Of a stretch of DNA of 64,000 nt, positions 1 to 9,931 are shown in pieces (position 1 is the first letter of the stretch; each line of letters starts with the position of its first letter). The position numbers and the translations under genes are program-made. Location of the stretch: NCBI GenBank assembly GCA_938084055.1, contig CALKDK010000019.1:1-64000 (forward strand), written 5' to 3'. The notes below the pieces were generated by a model. The model saw nothing but the letters and a program-made list of their open reading frames with translations. It did not search any database and was not told the DNA's origin. Source of the DNA: an uncultured Luminiphilus sp. GTDB lineage: Bacteria; Pseudomonadota; Gammaproteobacteria; Pseudomonadales; Halieaceae.

Positions 1-709
1 ATATCGATTGAAAGAACAAAAACATGATGAAGAAAAATGCCACGCCGCCCAGCCCAGTACTTAAAAAGAAGCGGTCCAGCCTGAGCTGGGAGTTAACCAA
101 CACATCTCCCTTGGGACTGAACCGCTTAGCCAATTGCTGCGCCGTGCCGTGCAGAATCTCATCGGGCGTATCCAGCCAGCGGTTTGCGGCAGACTCGTCG
201 GGGGTACCAGACTCATCAATTCGAGCCATTATTTCTTCAAAACCAAGACCTTCCCTCGCCGACACGTTGAGGACAGGAACGCCGAGAGCCGCGGCCAAGC
301 CCGCGGCATCAAACGACAATTTGTTATCCCTGATGACGTCCGCCATGTTGCCCAAAACGGTCACCGGTTTACTGTGCTTCTCACATTCGCGGATAACCTG
401 AAGGATAAAATGCAGGCATTTTTCCAGGCGGGTTGCATCGGCGACGCACAGCACGTGCGTTACATTGACATCGGCCAGTGCATCATTCAAAAAATCGACT
501 GCAATGGCTTCCTCACCAGAAATCGGCTGCAGGGAATACGTACCGGGGAAATCAACCAGCTCTGTATCCGGCGCGTCAGCCAGGCTGCCCGTAGCGATGT
601 CCACCGTAATGCCCGGGTAGTTGGCAACCCGCTGGCTCAGCCCCGTCAGACGGTTGAAGAGCGAACTCTTTCCCGAGTTCGGGCTACCCAACAGCAATAC
701 CCGATTCAT
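1..709 (-). CDS. feoB: Ferrous iron transporter FeoB, N-terminal part (cut by window edge)
   Basis: FeoB is the inner-membrane Fe(II) permease with a cytosolic G domain. Reading the minus strand from the ATG gives a protein beginning MNRVLLLGSPNSGKSSLFNR. It carries the G1 P-loop (GSPNSGKS), a YPGIT switch I, DFPG (G3), NMAD in the G4 position and SARE (G5). A first hydrophobic segment (GGVAFFFIMFLFF) starts just before the edge. About 236 codons are present; the family is usually 600-800 aa, so the transmembrane part lies outside. The ATG overlaps the feoA stop as ATGA, so translation is probably coupled. The G4 motif is NxxD, as in FeoB generally. Identification is firm; the only incompleteness is the window boundary. 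Confidence 0.95.
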   Translation of the reverse strand, partial: MNRVLLLGSPNSGKSSLFNRLTGLSQRVANYPGITVDIATGSLADAPDTELVDFPGTYSLQPISGEEAIAVDFLNDALADVNVTHVLCVADATRLEKCLHFILQVIRECEKHSKPVTVLGNMADVIRDNKLSFDAAGLAAALGVPVLNVSAREGLGFEEIMARIDESGTPDESAANRWLDTPDEILHGTAQQLAKRFSPKGDVLVNSQLRLDRFFLSTGLGGVAFFFIMFLFFQSI

Positions 710-978
710 GCATCCACCCCTGACAGGCCGCCGGGGGCAACGAAAACCGCCAGGGCAACGTCACGATCCAAAGAAAATACCGAGTTACTGATAGCGTAGA
801 CCCGGGGTGCGCCAAAGCCCGGGGTCAACAAGCACCGCACCAAGGTACCGGGGTGGAAACCAAACTCCATGATCCTGCCCTGATACGCCTCGGACAGGGC
901 CTCATCGAACCCGGTGACCTGTGCAGACTCTCCGGCTCGTAGATCCCAAAGCACCTTAGCAGCGTGTGTGGTCTTCAT
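706..978 (-). CDS. feoA: Ferrous iron transport accessory protein FeoA
   Basis: This is a small cytosolic SH3-fold protein that supports FeoB-dependent Fe(II) uptake. It has 90 aa; the family is usually 75-85 aa. It shows the FeoA pattern of an N-terminal strand (LRAGESAQVTGF), a helix with R-I-M-E-F-G-F-H-PG, and C-terminal strands with the A-ISNSVFSLDRDVA stretch typical of the family. It lies immediately upstream of feoB with a four-base ATGA overlap, so the two form one operon. I see no convincing Fur box in the 76 bases between it and greA, so regulation is unknown. Confidence 0.9.
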   Translation of the reverse strand: MKTTHAAKVLWDLRAGESAQVTGFDEALSEAYQGRIMEFGFHPGTLVRCLLTPGFGAPRVYAISNSVFSLDRDVALAVFVAPGGLSGVDA

Positions 979-1054
979 AGGCGGTTCTGACCTGAGGTCC
1001 GTGAGAGCGGCGCAGACTACCGAGAAAACTGAAGGGGTTCAAACGGCCACCACC

Positions 1055-1531
1055 TCAGAGATGACGCACCCGCTCTATCTCGTAATGTATGTCACCGCTT
1101 GGCGCCCTTACCACGACTTCATCTCCCTCACTCTTACCGACGAGGGCGCGGGCTATGGGCGAGCTGACCGAAATGAGGTTGGCCTTCACGTCAGCCTCAT
1201 CCTCACCCACAATACGGTAGGTCACTTCACCGTCATCCTCGACGCTGATCAGATCTACCGTGGACCCAAAAATGACTTTACCCGTAGGCGGGATCGAGGT
1301 GACGTCAATTACCTGGGCGTGGGACAGTTTGTGCTCGATGTCCTTGATGCGTCCCTCCGCAAAACTTTGCTGTTCGCGCGCCGCGTGGTACTCCGCATTT
1401 TCCTTCAGATCGCCATGCTCCCTCGCTTCTGCGATGGCCTGACTAATTCGCGGCCGATCCTCGCGCTTCAACCGATCCAGTTCTTCCCTTAGGGCCCGTT
1501 CACCGACCACCGTCATGGGTACCTTGTTCAT
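1055..1531 (-). CDS. greA: Transcription elongation factor GreA
   Basis: GreA binds the secondary channel of RNA polymerase and stimulates cleavage of backtracked transcripts. The protein has 158 aa, the standard length. The N-terminal coiled coil contains the acidic tip region ([17 protein letters not shown]) that defines the family. The C-terminal FKBP-like domain follows (FGSTVDLI..., then [16 protein letters not shown]). The start ATG overlaps the carB stop by four bases, so it is the third gene of carA-carB-greA, an order common in gammaproteobacteria. GreB is less likely because of the KENAEY signature and the C-terminal SPIARALxGK sequence. Confidence 0.97.
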   Translation of the reverse strand: MNKVPMTVVGERALREELDRLKREDRPRISQAIAEAREHGDLKENAEYHAAREQQSFAEGRIKDIEHKLSHAQVIDVTSIPPTGKVIFGSTVDLISVEDDGEVTYRIVGEDEADVKANLISVSSPIARALVGKSEGDEVVVRAPSGDIHYEIERVRHL

Positions 1532-4500
1532 GCCTTAATACTCTCGTGTAAATCCTGGAGCCTGCGCACTGAGACATCGGCCTCCTGCTCGAGCGCCATA
1601 CAAACAGCTTCCGCTGCCGCGAGGGTGGTGGTGTAAAACACGCGGTGCTGCTCAGCACTGGCCCGGATGGGCGCCGAGTCCTGAATCGCCGTACGACCCT
1701 CTGTCGTGTTCACAATCATACTCGCTTCATCGTTTTTTATGAGATCAACGATATGCGGCCGACCCTCCCTCACCTTGTTGACCCGACGCACCTCAAGACC
1801 CGCTGATTCGAGGGCGCGCGCCGTGCCCCCGGTTGCCGCCAGCGTAAATCCCTTTTCGACGAGACGCCTGGCAACCTCAATGGCTCCGGGTTTATCAACA
1901 TCCCGAACGCTGAAGAGCGCCAGCCCTGACTGTGGCGGGTCATCACCGGCACCCAACTGCGCCCGGGCGAAAGCCGCAGCAAACGTATCCCCAGTTCCCA
2001 TGACCTCCCCGGTAGACTTCATTTCCGGACCGAGGATGGGGTCGGTGCCCGGGAATTTATTAAAGGGCATGACCGCCTCTTTAACCGCGTAATAGGGCGG
2101 TATGACCTCATCCGCCACACCCTGCTCCCCGAGGGTCTGCCCCACCATGCATCGCGCGGCAATTTTAGCCAGGGAAATACCCACTGCCTTGGAGACGAAA
2201 GGCACGGTTCGTGACGCCCTTGGGTTTACCTCGATAACATAAATTTCATCATCCTGATAAGCCAACTGAACGTTCATCAAACCGCTCACACCCAACTCCA
2301 GCGCCATGGCCCGAACCACTTCACGCATCTGATCCTGTACATCCGATGCGAGGCTGTAGGGGGGTAACGAGCAGGCGGAATCTCCGGAGTGCACTCCAGC
2401 CTGTTCTATGTGTTGCATAATGGCGCCGATTACGACGGTCTCCCCATCGCTTACCGCATCGATATCAACCTCGATCGCATTGCTGAGAAAACTGTCGAGC
2501 AACACGGGGGAATCCTCCGACACCCTGACCGCATCGCGCATGTAGCGCAGCAGGTCGTCTTCGCGGTAGACAATCTCCATCGCACGTCCACCGAGGACGT
2601 AAGAGGGACGCACCACCAGCGGATAGCCAATCTCGACCGCCGCACTGACAGCTTCATCAACGCTGCGTATCGTTATATTTTCGGGCTGGCGCAGACCCAG
2701 TTTATTGATCATCTGCTGAAAGCGCTCACGGTCTTCGGCCCGGTCTATCTGGTCTGGCGTAGTGCCAATAATGGGCACCCCCGCCCTCTCAAGGTCACGA
2801 GCCAGTTTCAGTGGGGTCTGGCCGCCAAACTGGACGATGACCCCCTCAGGCTTCTCAAGATCAATGATTTCGAGCACATCCTCCAGGGTCACAGGCTCGA
2901 AGAACAGGCGATCGGAGGTATCGTAGTCCGTTGAGACCGTCTCAGGATTACAGTTGACCATAATCGTCTCATAGCCATCCTCGCGCATGGCGAGCGCTGC
3001 GTGGACACAGCAGTAATCAAATTCAATACCCTGACCGATGCGGTTGGGTCCTCCTCCAAGAACCACAATTTTGCGTCGTTCACTGGGCGAGGCCTCACAC
3101 TCTTCCTCGTAAGTCGAATACATGTAGGCCGTTGATGTTGCGAATTCGGCTGCGCAGGTGTCCACGCGCTTGTAAACGGGTCGCAGTCCCAATGCCTGCC
3201 GACACTGCCTGACCTCAGCCTCAGTGGCATGCAGGAGTACCGCAAGGCGAGCATCTGAAAAACCCTTGCGCTTTAATAACCGCAATTCGGCCACACCAAT
3301 ATTTTCGACTCCCCTGCCATCCAGGGAGGCTTCAAGCGCCATCAGCTCCTCGATCTGGACCAGGAACCAGGGGTCAATACCCGAATACCCTGCCACCTCC
3401 TCCAGGGAGAAGTGGGATCGAAACGCATCGGCCACATACCATATTCGATCTGCACCGGGATTGGTCAAAGCGTCGATCAGCTCGGCCCGGGTGTCCGCAT
3501 CGTTGACTGTGATTCTGGGTTCAAACCCGCAGGAGCCAACCTCCAGTCCCCGCAGGGCCTTCTGCATCGACTCCTGAAAGGTGCGGCCAATCGCCATCAC
3601 CTCACCCACTGATTTCATTTGGGTCGTCAGGCGCGGATCAGCAGTGGCAAATTTTTCAAAGGCAAACCGGGGAATTTTAGTAACGACGTAGTCGATCGCG
3701 GGCTCGAATGAAGCCGGCGTGCGCCCGCCGGTGATCTCGTTGGCAAGCTCGTCAAGTGTGTAACCAACAGCCAGCTTTGCCGCTATCTTGGCAATGGGGA
3801 ATCCGGTCGCTTTGGAAGCCAGCGCTGAAGACCGGGAAACCCGAGGATTCATTTCAATAACGACCATGCGCCCGGTATCAGGGCACAGGCCAAATTGGAC
3901 GTTTGAGCCGCCGGTCTCCACACCGATTTCTCGCAGCACCGCCAACGAGGCGTTGCGCATTATTTGGTATTCCTTGTCAGTCAGCGTTTGTGCGGGCGCT
4001 ACCGTTATGGAATCTCCGGTATGCACGCCCATTGCATCGAAATTTTCAATGGAACAAATGATGATGCAGTTGTCGTTCCGGTCGCGTACCACTTCCATTT
4101 CATATTCTTTCCAACCGATAAGCGACTCATCGATCAGCAATTCATTGGTCGGGGATAAGTCGAGTCCGCGCTGACAAATGGCTTCGAACTCATCACGGTT
4201 GTAAGCGATGCCGCCCCCCGAACCGCCCATGGTAAACGAGGGCCTGATGATGCAGGGAAAGCCAATATCATCCAGAACACCAAAAGCCTCTTTCATGGAG
4301 TGGGCCAGCGACGCACGTGGGGTCTCAAGACCAATGCGCTTCATGGCCTGGTCAAACAGCTCACGATTCTCGGCCTTGTCGATGGCATCTTTGGTCGCAC
4401 CGATCATTTCCACGCCGTACTTGTTGAGAACTCCCTCGGCAGCCAATTTCAGCGCACAGTTGAGGGCTGTCTGGCCGCCCATGGTGGGCAGAATGGCATC

Positions 4501-4749
4501 GGGGCGCTCGCGCTCGATGATACGGGCAACCGTCTGCCATTCGACCGGCTCTATGTAAGTCGCATCGGCCATGGCCGGATCCGTCATGATCGTAGCCGGA
4601 TTTGAATTGACCAAAATGACCCTGTAACCCTCTTCACGCAGGGCTTTGCAGGCCTGCGCTCCGGAGTAGTCAAATTCACAGGCCTGGCCAATAACGATGG
4701 GCCCCGCACCCAGAATCAGAATACTTTCCAAATCAGCGCGTTTGGGCAT
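1528..4749 (-). CDS. carB: Carbamoyl-phosphate synthase large subunit
   Basis: CarB makes carbamoyl phosphate from bicarbonate, ammonia delivered by CarA, and two ATP, feeding pyrimidine and arginine synthesis. I chose the ATG giving [20 protein letters not shown]. This yields 1073 aa, the same as the E. coli enzyme; a longer in-frame extension would run through carA and is rejected. Two homologous ATP-grasp halves are visible ([14 protein letters not shown] at the start, [14 protein letters not shown] near the middle). The last ~140 residues form the MGS-like allosteric domain ([28 protein letters not shown]). One base separates it from carA, and its stop overlaps greA. Confidence 0.98.
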   Translation of the reverse strand: MPKRADLESILILGAGPIVIGQACEFDYSGAQACKALREEGYRVILVNSNPATIMTDPAMADATYIEPVEWQTVARIIERERPDAILPTMGGQTALNCALKLAAEGVLNKYGVEMIGATKDAIDKAENRELFDQAMKRIGLETPRASLAHSMKEAFGVLDDIGFPCIIRPSFTMGGSGGGIAYNRDEFEAICQRGLDLSPTNELLIDESLIGWKEYEMEVVRDRNDNCIIICSIENFDAMGVHTGDSITVAPAQTLTDKEYQIMRNASLAVLREIGVETGGSNVQFGLCPDTGRMVVIEMNPRVSRSSALASKATGFPIAKIAAKLAVGYTLDELANEITGGRTPASFEPAIDYVVTKIPRFAFEKFATADPRLTTQMKSVGEVMAIGRTFQESMQKALRGLEVGSCGFEPRITVNDADTRAELIDALTNPGADRIWYVADAFRSHFSLEEVAGYSGIDPWFLVQIEELMALEASLDGRGVENIGVAELRLLKRKGFSDARLAVLLHATEAEVRQCRQALGLRPVYKRVDTCAAEFATSTAYMYSTYEEECEASPSERRKIVVLGGGPNRIGQGIEFDYCCVHAALAMREDGYETIMVNCNPETVSTDYDTSDRLFFEPVTLEDVLEIIDLEKPEGVIVQFGGQTPLKLARDLERAGVPIIGTTPDQIDRAEDRERFQQMINKLGLRQPENITIRSVDEAVSAAVEIGYPLVVRPSYVLGGRAMEIVYREDDLLRYMRDAVRVSEDSPVLLDSFLSNAIEVDIDAVSDGETVVIGAIMQHIEQAGVHSGDSACSLPPYSLASDVQDQMREVVRAMALELGVSGLMNVQLAYQDDEIYVIEVNPRASRTVPFVSKAVGISLAKIAARCMVGQTLGEQGVADEVIPPYYAVKEAVMPFNKFPGTDPILGPEMKSTGEVMGTGDTFAAAFARAQLGAGDDPPQSGLALFSVRDVDKPGAIEVARRLVEKGFTLAATGGTARALESAGLEVRRVNKVREGRPHIVDLIKNDEASMIVNTTEGRTAIQDSAPIRASAEQHRVFYTTTLAAAEAVCMALEQEADVSVRRLQDLHESIKA

Positions 4750-4750
4750 A

Positions 4751-5899
4751 TCAGACACCCTCCTGTTGGGCACGCCGATCGCGCATCGCCCGAATGAAGG
4801 GGTCGAATAACTGGCCAGCGTCCTGGGGACCCGGACTGGCCTCGGGATGCCCCTGAAAGCTGTAGGCGGGCACATCCCGCCGGGCAATACCCTGCAGCGT
4901 GCCGTCAAATAGCGAGCGGTGGGTCACCTGCAGGTTGTCGGGTAGTCCCTGCTCCGACACGGTGAAACCGTGATTTTGGCTGGTTACCATCACGGAGCCG
5001 TCATCCAGTTTTTGCACCGGGTGGTTCGCACCGTGGTGGCCAAACTTCATTTTTTCGGTTTGGGCGCCACTGGCGAGGGCCATAATCTGGTGACCAAGGC
5101 AGATACCGAACAGTGGTATCTGTCGCGTCATGACCTCGCGGGCCAGGTCAATCGCGTAATGACAGGGCTCGGGATCGCCGGGGCCGTTAGAGAGAAAAAT
5201 GCCATCGGGCGAGTAGGCGCATACCGTTTCGATATCCGATTGCGCGGGCAGCACCGTCAGCGAGCAACCCCGGTCCACAAGCATTCTCAAAATGTTGCGC
5301 TTGATACCGAAATCCAGTGCCACGACGGAAAATTCGCCAGCGGGCGGCGGTTGCTGTTGCCCCCACTGCCAGCTTCCCTCGGCCCAGGTATAAGGTTTCC
5401 CGGTGGTGACTTCCTTCGCGAGATCCATACCGACAAGCCCTGCAAAGCTTCGGGCGCGGCTGAGGGCAACCTCTGGATCAGGGTTCTGACCCGCGAGAAT
5501 ACAGGCACTCTGGGCACCCTTGTCACGCAGAATTCGGGTCAACTTACGTGTATCGATGTCCGCGATGGCAACGCTTCCCTCTGCAACGAGAAAGTCAGAC
5601 AGGCTCTGCTCGCTGCGCCAGCTGCTCGCCACCAGGGGCAAGTCCCGAATCACCAGTCCCGCCGCGTGAATTCGGTCCGACTCATTGTCTTCCGATGTGA
5701 TACCGGTGTTGCCGATATGGGGATAGGTCAGGGTCACAATCTGTTTGGCGTAGGAAGGGTCTGTCAGGATCTCCTGATAGCCCGTCATAGCAGTATTAAA
5801 GACGATCTCACCGATCGTCTCGCCATCGGCGCCGATCGAAGAGCCGCGAAAAATCGTGCCATCTTCCAAAGCGAGGATAGCGGCTTTTGACACATTCAT
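4751..5899 (-). CDS. carA: Carbamoyl-phosphate synthase small (glutaminase) subunit
   Basis: CarA hydrolyses glutamine and channels ammonia to CarB. Its 382 aa match the E. coli length. The N-terminal CPSase domain ([27 protein letters not shown]) is followed by a class I glutamine amidotransferase domain. The nucleophile is Cys267 in FGICLGHQ, with His and Glu in [13 protein letters not shown]. It is the first gene of the carA-carB-greA operon. The 244 bases between it and the divergent MFS gene hold a long inverted repeat (listed separately) that may sit in its leader. I do not see a recognisable arginine or pyrimidine operator. Confidence 0.98.
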   Translation of the reverse strand: MNVSKAAILALEDGTIFRGSSIGADGETIGEIVFNTAMTGYQEILTDPSYAKQIVTLTYPHIGNTGITSEDNESDRIHAAGLVIRDLPLVASSWRSEQSLSDFLVAEGSVAIADIDTRKLTRILRDKGAQSACILAGQNPDPEVALSRARSFAGLVGMDLAKEVTTGKPYTWAEGSWQWGQQQPPPAGEFSVVALDFGIKRNILRMLVDRGCSLTVLPAQSDIETVCAYSPDGIFLSNGPGDPEPCHYAIDLAREVMTRQIPLFGICLGHQIMALASGAQTEKMKFGHHGANHPVQKLDDGSVMVTSQNHGFTVSEQGLPDNLQVTHRSLFDGTLQGIARRDVPAYSFQGHPEASPGPQDAGQLFDPFIRAMRDRRAQQEGV

Positions 5900-5985
5900 C
5901 TCCCAGTTGGCAGGGCCTACACAGCCGTGATTGTCACACCAGTTCCACGTAACAAGCCTAAACAGGCTGGCGGCACCGGCAGGGC

Positions 5986-6017
5986 GTGGGTAACGCTGGG
6001 ACCCCGGCGTTACCCAC
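5986..6017. repeat. Perfect 11-bp inverted repeat between carA and the MFS gene
   Basis: The arms GTGGGTAACGC and GCGTTACCCAC are perfect complements separated by 10 bases. The repeat lies 87 bases upstream of carA and about 100 bases upstream of the divergent MFS gene. Neither strand has a T-run after it, so it is not an intrinsic terminator. It could be a leader hairpin for the car operon or a binding site for a dimeric regulator; the sequence alone does not decide between these. Confidence 0.6.
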
Positions 6018-6143
6018 CGAAATAGCCCCAGAGGCTGGGACGCTAGTCTATTTGAACACCCCTGTCCTGTCCATCAGCAAGCTGAAAACATTGAGTTCAG
6101 CGCTACTTCCTCTAGGATGCCGGGTGCCGACAACGAGATCGCC

Positions 6144-7361
6144 ATGCCCGCAGAAAGCCTCAACCCAGATGATGAACAGCGCCTCAGCCCATTGCAGCTG
6201 GGGCTCCTGACGCTGGGCCTGCTGACGACTGCCATCGGCCAATCCTTTATTTTTGCCGTATTGCCGCCGCTGGGTCGGGAAGTTGATCTCAGTGTCATGC
6301 AGATCAATACCATCATCGCCTCCTCTGCGTTGGTATTCAGTGCGACCTCACCCATCTGGGGCCGCATGTCCGATCGCATCGGCAGAAAGCCAGTCATACT
6401 GGTAGGCCTGCTGGGTTATGCCCTCGGAAATTTTGTTTTTGCCCTCATTTTTGACTCCGCAATGAGGGGCTGGGTGTCGGGATCATTGCTCTTTGGGATG
6501 ATTCTGGTGGGGCGCTGCTCACAGGCGGTGGTCATGTCCGCCACGAATCCGGGTGCGGCCGCCTATGCCGCCGATTTCAGCGCACGCAGGCACCGCACCC
6601 GAGCCCTGGCACGCCTCGGAACGGCGGGTAGCCTGGGTATGATCATTGGGCCCATTGTCGCGGGTGCACTGGCCGGTCTCGGCTTACTATTTCCACTGTA
6701 CACGGCCAGCCTTCTGGCAGCTGCCGCTGCACTGCTGATCGCCGTCAAGCTGCCCGCAGGCGAGCCAAGAGACCCGAGAGCCAGGACCACGAAACGACTG
6801 AAGTTCACAGATCCCAGATTGAGGCTGTACCTGCTCTGCTCCTTTGGCGGTTTTACTGGCTTTGCAGGATTACAGCAGACGCTGGGTTTCCGACTTCAGG
6901 ACATGCTGTCTCTCACGGGCACCGAAACCGCACAGTACACCGGTTTTGCATTAATGGTGGCGGCGCTCTTCTCATTCAGCATGCAGGTGCTGGTGGCCGC
7001 CCGATTTCAGGGCCGCCCCATCACTCTGATAAGAGCAGGTGTCACGCTACTCCTCGCGGGCGCCCTGGTCATCGCCCTTCCCGGCTCCTTCACGCTGGTC
7101 CTGACCGGGATGGCCTCCCTTGGTGCCGGACTCGGCCTCGCCGTGCCGGCCATTGCCGCTTCCGCCTCGCTGGCCGTGTCACCCGAGGAGCAGGGTGCCG
7201 CTGCTGGCCTGGTGACCGCCTGTCCCGCAGCCGGGTTCGTAAGCGGCCCACTGATATGCGGCTTCCTCTACGAAATCGATCCGACATGGTCGGCACTGGG
7301 GGCCGCGGTTATCCTGTTTTTTGTCGTGTTGGCTGCGGCCAAAATGCGCGGTAACGGCTGA
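6144..7361 (+). CDS. Major facilitator superfamily transporter (drug:proton antiporter type)
   Basis: This is an inner-membrane secondary transporter, probably an exporter. It has 405 aa from the chosen ATG and about 12 hydrophobic segments. The loop 2-3 motif A reads GRMSDRIGRKP, as in drug-efflux and Tet-like MFS proteins. Segment 5 has the glycine/proline-rich stretch GTAGSLGMIIGPIVAG, resembling motif C of antiporters. An upstream in-frame ATG at 6117 would add nine residues but has no ribosome-binding site; the chosen ATG has a weak purine stretch (ACGAG) eight bases before it. The gene is divergent from carA and convergent with the thioesterase gene. The substrate cannot be inferred. 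Confidence 0.85.
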   Translation: MPAESLNPDDEQRLSPLQLGLLTLGLLTTAIGQSFIFAVLPPLGREVDLSVMQINTIIASSALVFSATSPIWGRMSDRIGRKPVILVGLLGYALGNFVFALIFDSAMRGWVSGSLLFGMILVGRCSQAVVMSATNPGAAAYAADFSARRHRTRALARLGTAGSLGMIIGPIVAGALAGLGLLFPLYTASLLAAAAALLIAVKLPAGEPRDPRARTTKRLKFTDPRLRLYLLCSFGGFTGFAGLQQTLGFRLQDMLSLTGTETAQYTGFALMVAALFSFSMQVLVAARFQGRPITLIRAGVTLLLAGALVIALPGSFTLVLTGMASLGAGLGLAVPAIAASASLAVSPEEQGAAAGLVTACPAAGFVSGPLICGFLYEIDPTWSALGAAVILFFVVLAAAKMRGNG

Positions 7362-7364
7362 GTT

Positions 7365-7799
7365 TCAGCGCTGCAAACCTTCCAAAGCGGCGCGTATTTT
7401 CGGAGGGATCTGTGCCGAGCGCCCCGTGGCACGATCAACAAATGCATGGGTAAATCGTCCGGTGGCGCAACTCTCGGCCGCAGCCGCTGTAAAGACGCCG
7501 ATTTCCCAAGTGACGGATTTACTCCCAAGGCGATCAATGCGTAAACCCAATCGCAGTTCATCGGGATAACTGACCGGGGAAAAATAATCGCAGGAGGATG
7601 CGACGACATAGCCCACAACGGGGTCACGGCCCGGCTGCATACCCCCGTGCTCGATCAGGAAACGGTTAACCACGCTGTCAAACCAGGCGTAGTAAACGAC
7701 GTTGTTGGCATGACCATAAATATCATTGTCGGCCCAGCGGGTTGTCAGATCATAAAACTGCGAGAAGCGTTCCCGGGGTGCTGGCGTGGGGTGTGGCAT
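7365..7799 (-). CDS. Hotdog-fold acyl-CoA thioesterase (4HBT/YbgC type)
   Basis: This is a probable cytosolic acyl-CoA thioesterase of 144 aa. The 4HBT active-site pattern is clear: RWADNDIYGHANN, with Asp in the position of the catalytic acid, followed by VVYYAWFDSVVNRFL. It is the last gene of the fatty-acyl block, with two bases between it and the iron alcohol dehydrogenase. It may release a free acid from the acyl-CoA handled by the upstream enzymes. Substrate chain length cannot be told from sequence. Confidence 0.85.
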   Translation of the reverse strand: MPHPTPAPRERFSQFYDLTTRWADNDIYGHANNVVYYAWFDSVVNRFLIEHGGMQPGRDPVVGYVVASSCDYFSPVSYPDELRLGLRIDRLGSKSVTWEIGVFTAAAAESCATGRFTHAFVDRATGRSAQIPPKIRAALEGLQR

Positions 7800-7801
7800 C
7801 G

Positions 7802-8947
7802 TCAGCCTGACCAGGCCTTTTCATACAAGCTGCGGGCCGCGGACTCGTCGACCTCGACGGGGTTGTTGATCAACAACCGCTGTTGCAGCATGGCATCACT
7901 TGCCAACAGGGAAAGGTCCTCTGCCGGTACACCTGCAGCTTCCAGGGTGGCAGGAAGGCCCGACAGGGCAATGAGATTTTCAAACCACCCTACCAAACCC
8001 GCGCCATCCGGCCGGATATCACCGGGTAATTCACGGGCCAATTCGCTGTAACTATGCTCAACTGCAGACGCGTTGTAAGACAGTACGGCGGGGAGCATCA
8101 GTGAGTTACTGAGACCGTGGGGGATGTGGTAATGGCCGCCCAGAGGATAGGCCAGGGCATGAACGGCGCCCACCGGAGCATTGGCAAAGGCCTGACCTGC
8201 GAACATCGACCCGATCAGCATGGCTTCCCGTGCCATCAGATCCGAGGGTGTCTCCAGCACTTTTTCAATGTGACCACCCAGGAGTCGCAAAGCGCGCAGG
8301 GCCAACATATCGGAAATCGGGTTTTTCTTGATTTTTGACGTGTAAGCCTCGATCGCATGCACCATGGCGTCGATGCCCGTCATCGCGGTAGCGGCCCGCG
8401 GCAGTCCCAGGGTCAGCTCGGCGTCCAGCAGCGCGAGGTCGGGCAACAATACCCGTGAACTGACACCCGCTTTGGTGGTTTCGCCCGTAGTGATGACGGC
8501 AACGGGTGTCACCTCGGAGCCAGTGCCTGCAGTCGTCGGCACCAATATCAGCGGCAGTCGTCCAGCACGGACCTGATCGACACCGTAAAGATCCTGCAGC
8601 GCCTGGTCACCCACCATCAGAACTGCGACCACCTTGGCCACATCCATAGAGCTCCCGCCCCCAACGGCCACAACACCGTCGGCGCCGTGAGCTCTCGCGG
8701 CCTCGAGTGCCGCTGCCACCACCGCTTCCGCCGGGTCGGCGGCCACACCATCGAAGGTAGCCACCGCCTCGCAATCTGCAGACAGGGCACTTTGGATCGG
8801 CGCAATCAGGCCCAGCTGAACCAGACCCGTATCGGTAACAAGCAACGGACGGCGCATTCCCAGCAACTGGAGCTCAGCACCCAGTGTTTGCGCCGCGCCG
8901 GCACCAACGGAAATTCGGGGCACCGTGCTGAAACCAAAGGCCGCCAT
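7802..8947 (-). CDS. Iron-containing (group III) alcohol dehydrogenase
   Basis: This is a 381-aa NAD(P)-dependent alcohol dehydrogenase with a Rossmann N-domain and a helical metal domain. The NAD loop GGGSSMDVAK is present near residue 100. The metal ligands are visible in GIDAMVHAIEAY (Asp and His) and in VHALAYPLGGHYHIPHG (two His). Family members act on short or medium alcohols, 1,3-propanediol or 4-hydroxybutyrate. It sits two bases downstream of the MDR reductase in the same transcription unit as thiolase and the hydroxyacyl dehydrogenase. This suggests that an alcohol or aldehyde is fed into, or drawn out of, that acyl-CoA pathway. The exact substrate is unknown. Confidence 0.9.
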   Translation of the reverse strand: MAAFGFSTVPRISVGAGAAQTLGAELQLLGMRRPLLVTDTGLVQLGLIAPIQSALSADCEAVATFDGVAADPAEAVVAAALEAARAHGADGVVAVGGGSSMDVAKVVAVLMVGDQALQDLYGVDQVRAGRLPLILVPTTAGTGSEVTPVAVITTGETTKAGVSSRVLLPDLALLDAELTLGLPRAATAMTGIDAMVHAIEAYTSKIKKNPISDMLALRALRLLGGHIEKVLETPSDLMAREAMLIGSMFAGQAFANAPVGAVHALAYPLGGHYHIPHGLSNSLMLPAVLSYNASAVEHSYSELARELPGDIRPDGAGLVGWFENLIALSGLPATLEAAGVPAEDLSLLASDAMLQQRLLINNPVEVDESAARSLYEKAWSG

Positions 8948-8949
8948 GG

Positions 8950-9930
8950 TCAGAACGTGAAGATCACTTTGCCCTTCGCACGGCGCTCCATCATCGCCGC
9001 ATACCCCGACTCAAAGGCCGCGATCGGAAAGACGTCCGTGACGACAGGCTTTATCTTGCCCGACTCAAACCACTCCCAAAGCGTTTTCACATTATCCATG
9101 TGCACTTCAGGTTCCTCGGACATGAACCGCCCCCAGAAAACCCCCACAATCTGACAGCCTTTCAACAGGGTGAGATTCAGGGGGATTTTTGGTATTGGGC
9201 CATTGGCAAAGCCAATCACCAAAAAGCGCCCCTGCCAGGCCATGGACCGAAGTGCAATTTCACTGAAATCGCCACCTACCGGATCGTAGACCACATCGAC
9301 TCCCCGGCCCTCGGTCAGCTCCTTGAGACGACCCTTCAGATCTTCGGTGGTGTAGTTGATGACCTCGTCAGCGCCCAATGTTTTGCACAGCGCCAGTTTT
9401 TCGTCACTGCTGGCGGCCGCAATTACCCGGGCTCCCAGGGCTTTACCCAGCTCCACCGCCGTGCTGCCCACACCACCCGCAGCACCCAGCACCAGCAGAG
9501 TTTCACCGGGCTGGATATTGGCACGCTGGACCAGGGCGTAATAGGAAGTAAAGTAGGTAATACCAATACCCGCCGCCTCGGTCATGGACAACGCCGATGG
9601 CTTCGGCAGCAGGCTGTTTTCGTTCACTACCACCGTATCGCAAAAGCCACCGACCATGCCCATTTGCACGACTTCATCGCCGACCTTCCAGCGCGTTACC
9701 GCGTCGCCAACTGCCTCCACAACACCCGCACACTCACCGCCAGGTACAAAGGGCAGTTCGGGCTGGAACTGGTATTTCCCCTGAATAATAAGGACATCCG
9801 GAAAATTCAGCCCCGCTGCCTGTACCCGCAAACGCACATCACTGGGGCCCAGCTCGGGAACGGACCAGTCATTGCTCAAATCGAGCTTGTCCGGGAGTCC
9901 GAGCTCCCGACACACGAGGGCAACTGCCAT
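8950..9930 (-). CDS. NADPH:quinone reductase-like medium-chain reductase
   Basis: This is a zinc-free medium-chain dehydrogenase/reductase of 326 aa. The GroES-like half contains VQAAGLNFPDVLIIQGKYQ, the pattern of the quinone-reductase branch. The nucleotide fold has VLGAAGGVGSTAVELGKALG. The Cys/His zinc ligands of alcohol dehydrogenases are missing. I chose the ATG (MAVALVCREL) that begins one base after the thiolase stop; a longer frame would run into thiolase. In human and bacterial relatives the group reduces quinones or enoyl thioesters. Given its neighbours, an enoyl-CoA or enone reductase role is plausible but inferred. Confidence 0.87.
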   Translation of the reverse strand: MAVALVCRELGLPDKLDLSNDWSVPELGPSDVRLRVQAAGLNFPDVLIIQGKYQFQPELPFVPGGECAGVVEAVGDAVTRWKVGDEVVQMGMVGGFCDTVVVNENSLLPKPSALSMTEAAGIGITYFTSYYALVQRANIQPGETLLVLGAAGGVGSTAVELGKALGARVIAAASSDEKLALCKTLGADEVINYTTEDLKGRLKELTEGRGVDVVYDPVGGDFSEIALRSMAWQGRFLVIGFANGPIPKIPLNLTLLKGCQIVGVFWGRFMSEEPEVHMDNVKTLWEWFESGKIKPVVTDVFPIAAFESGYAAMMERRAKGKVIFTF

Positions 9931-9931
9931 T

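Noticed and set aside
4750-4908. N-terminal extension of CarB by about 50 residues
   Set aside because: It lies inside carA, and the E. coli-length start ([10 protein letters not shown]) is directly downstream.
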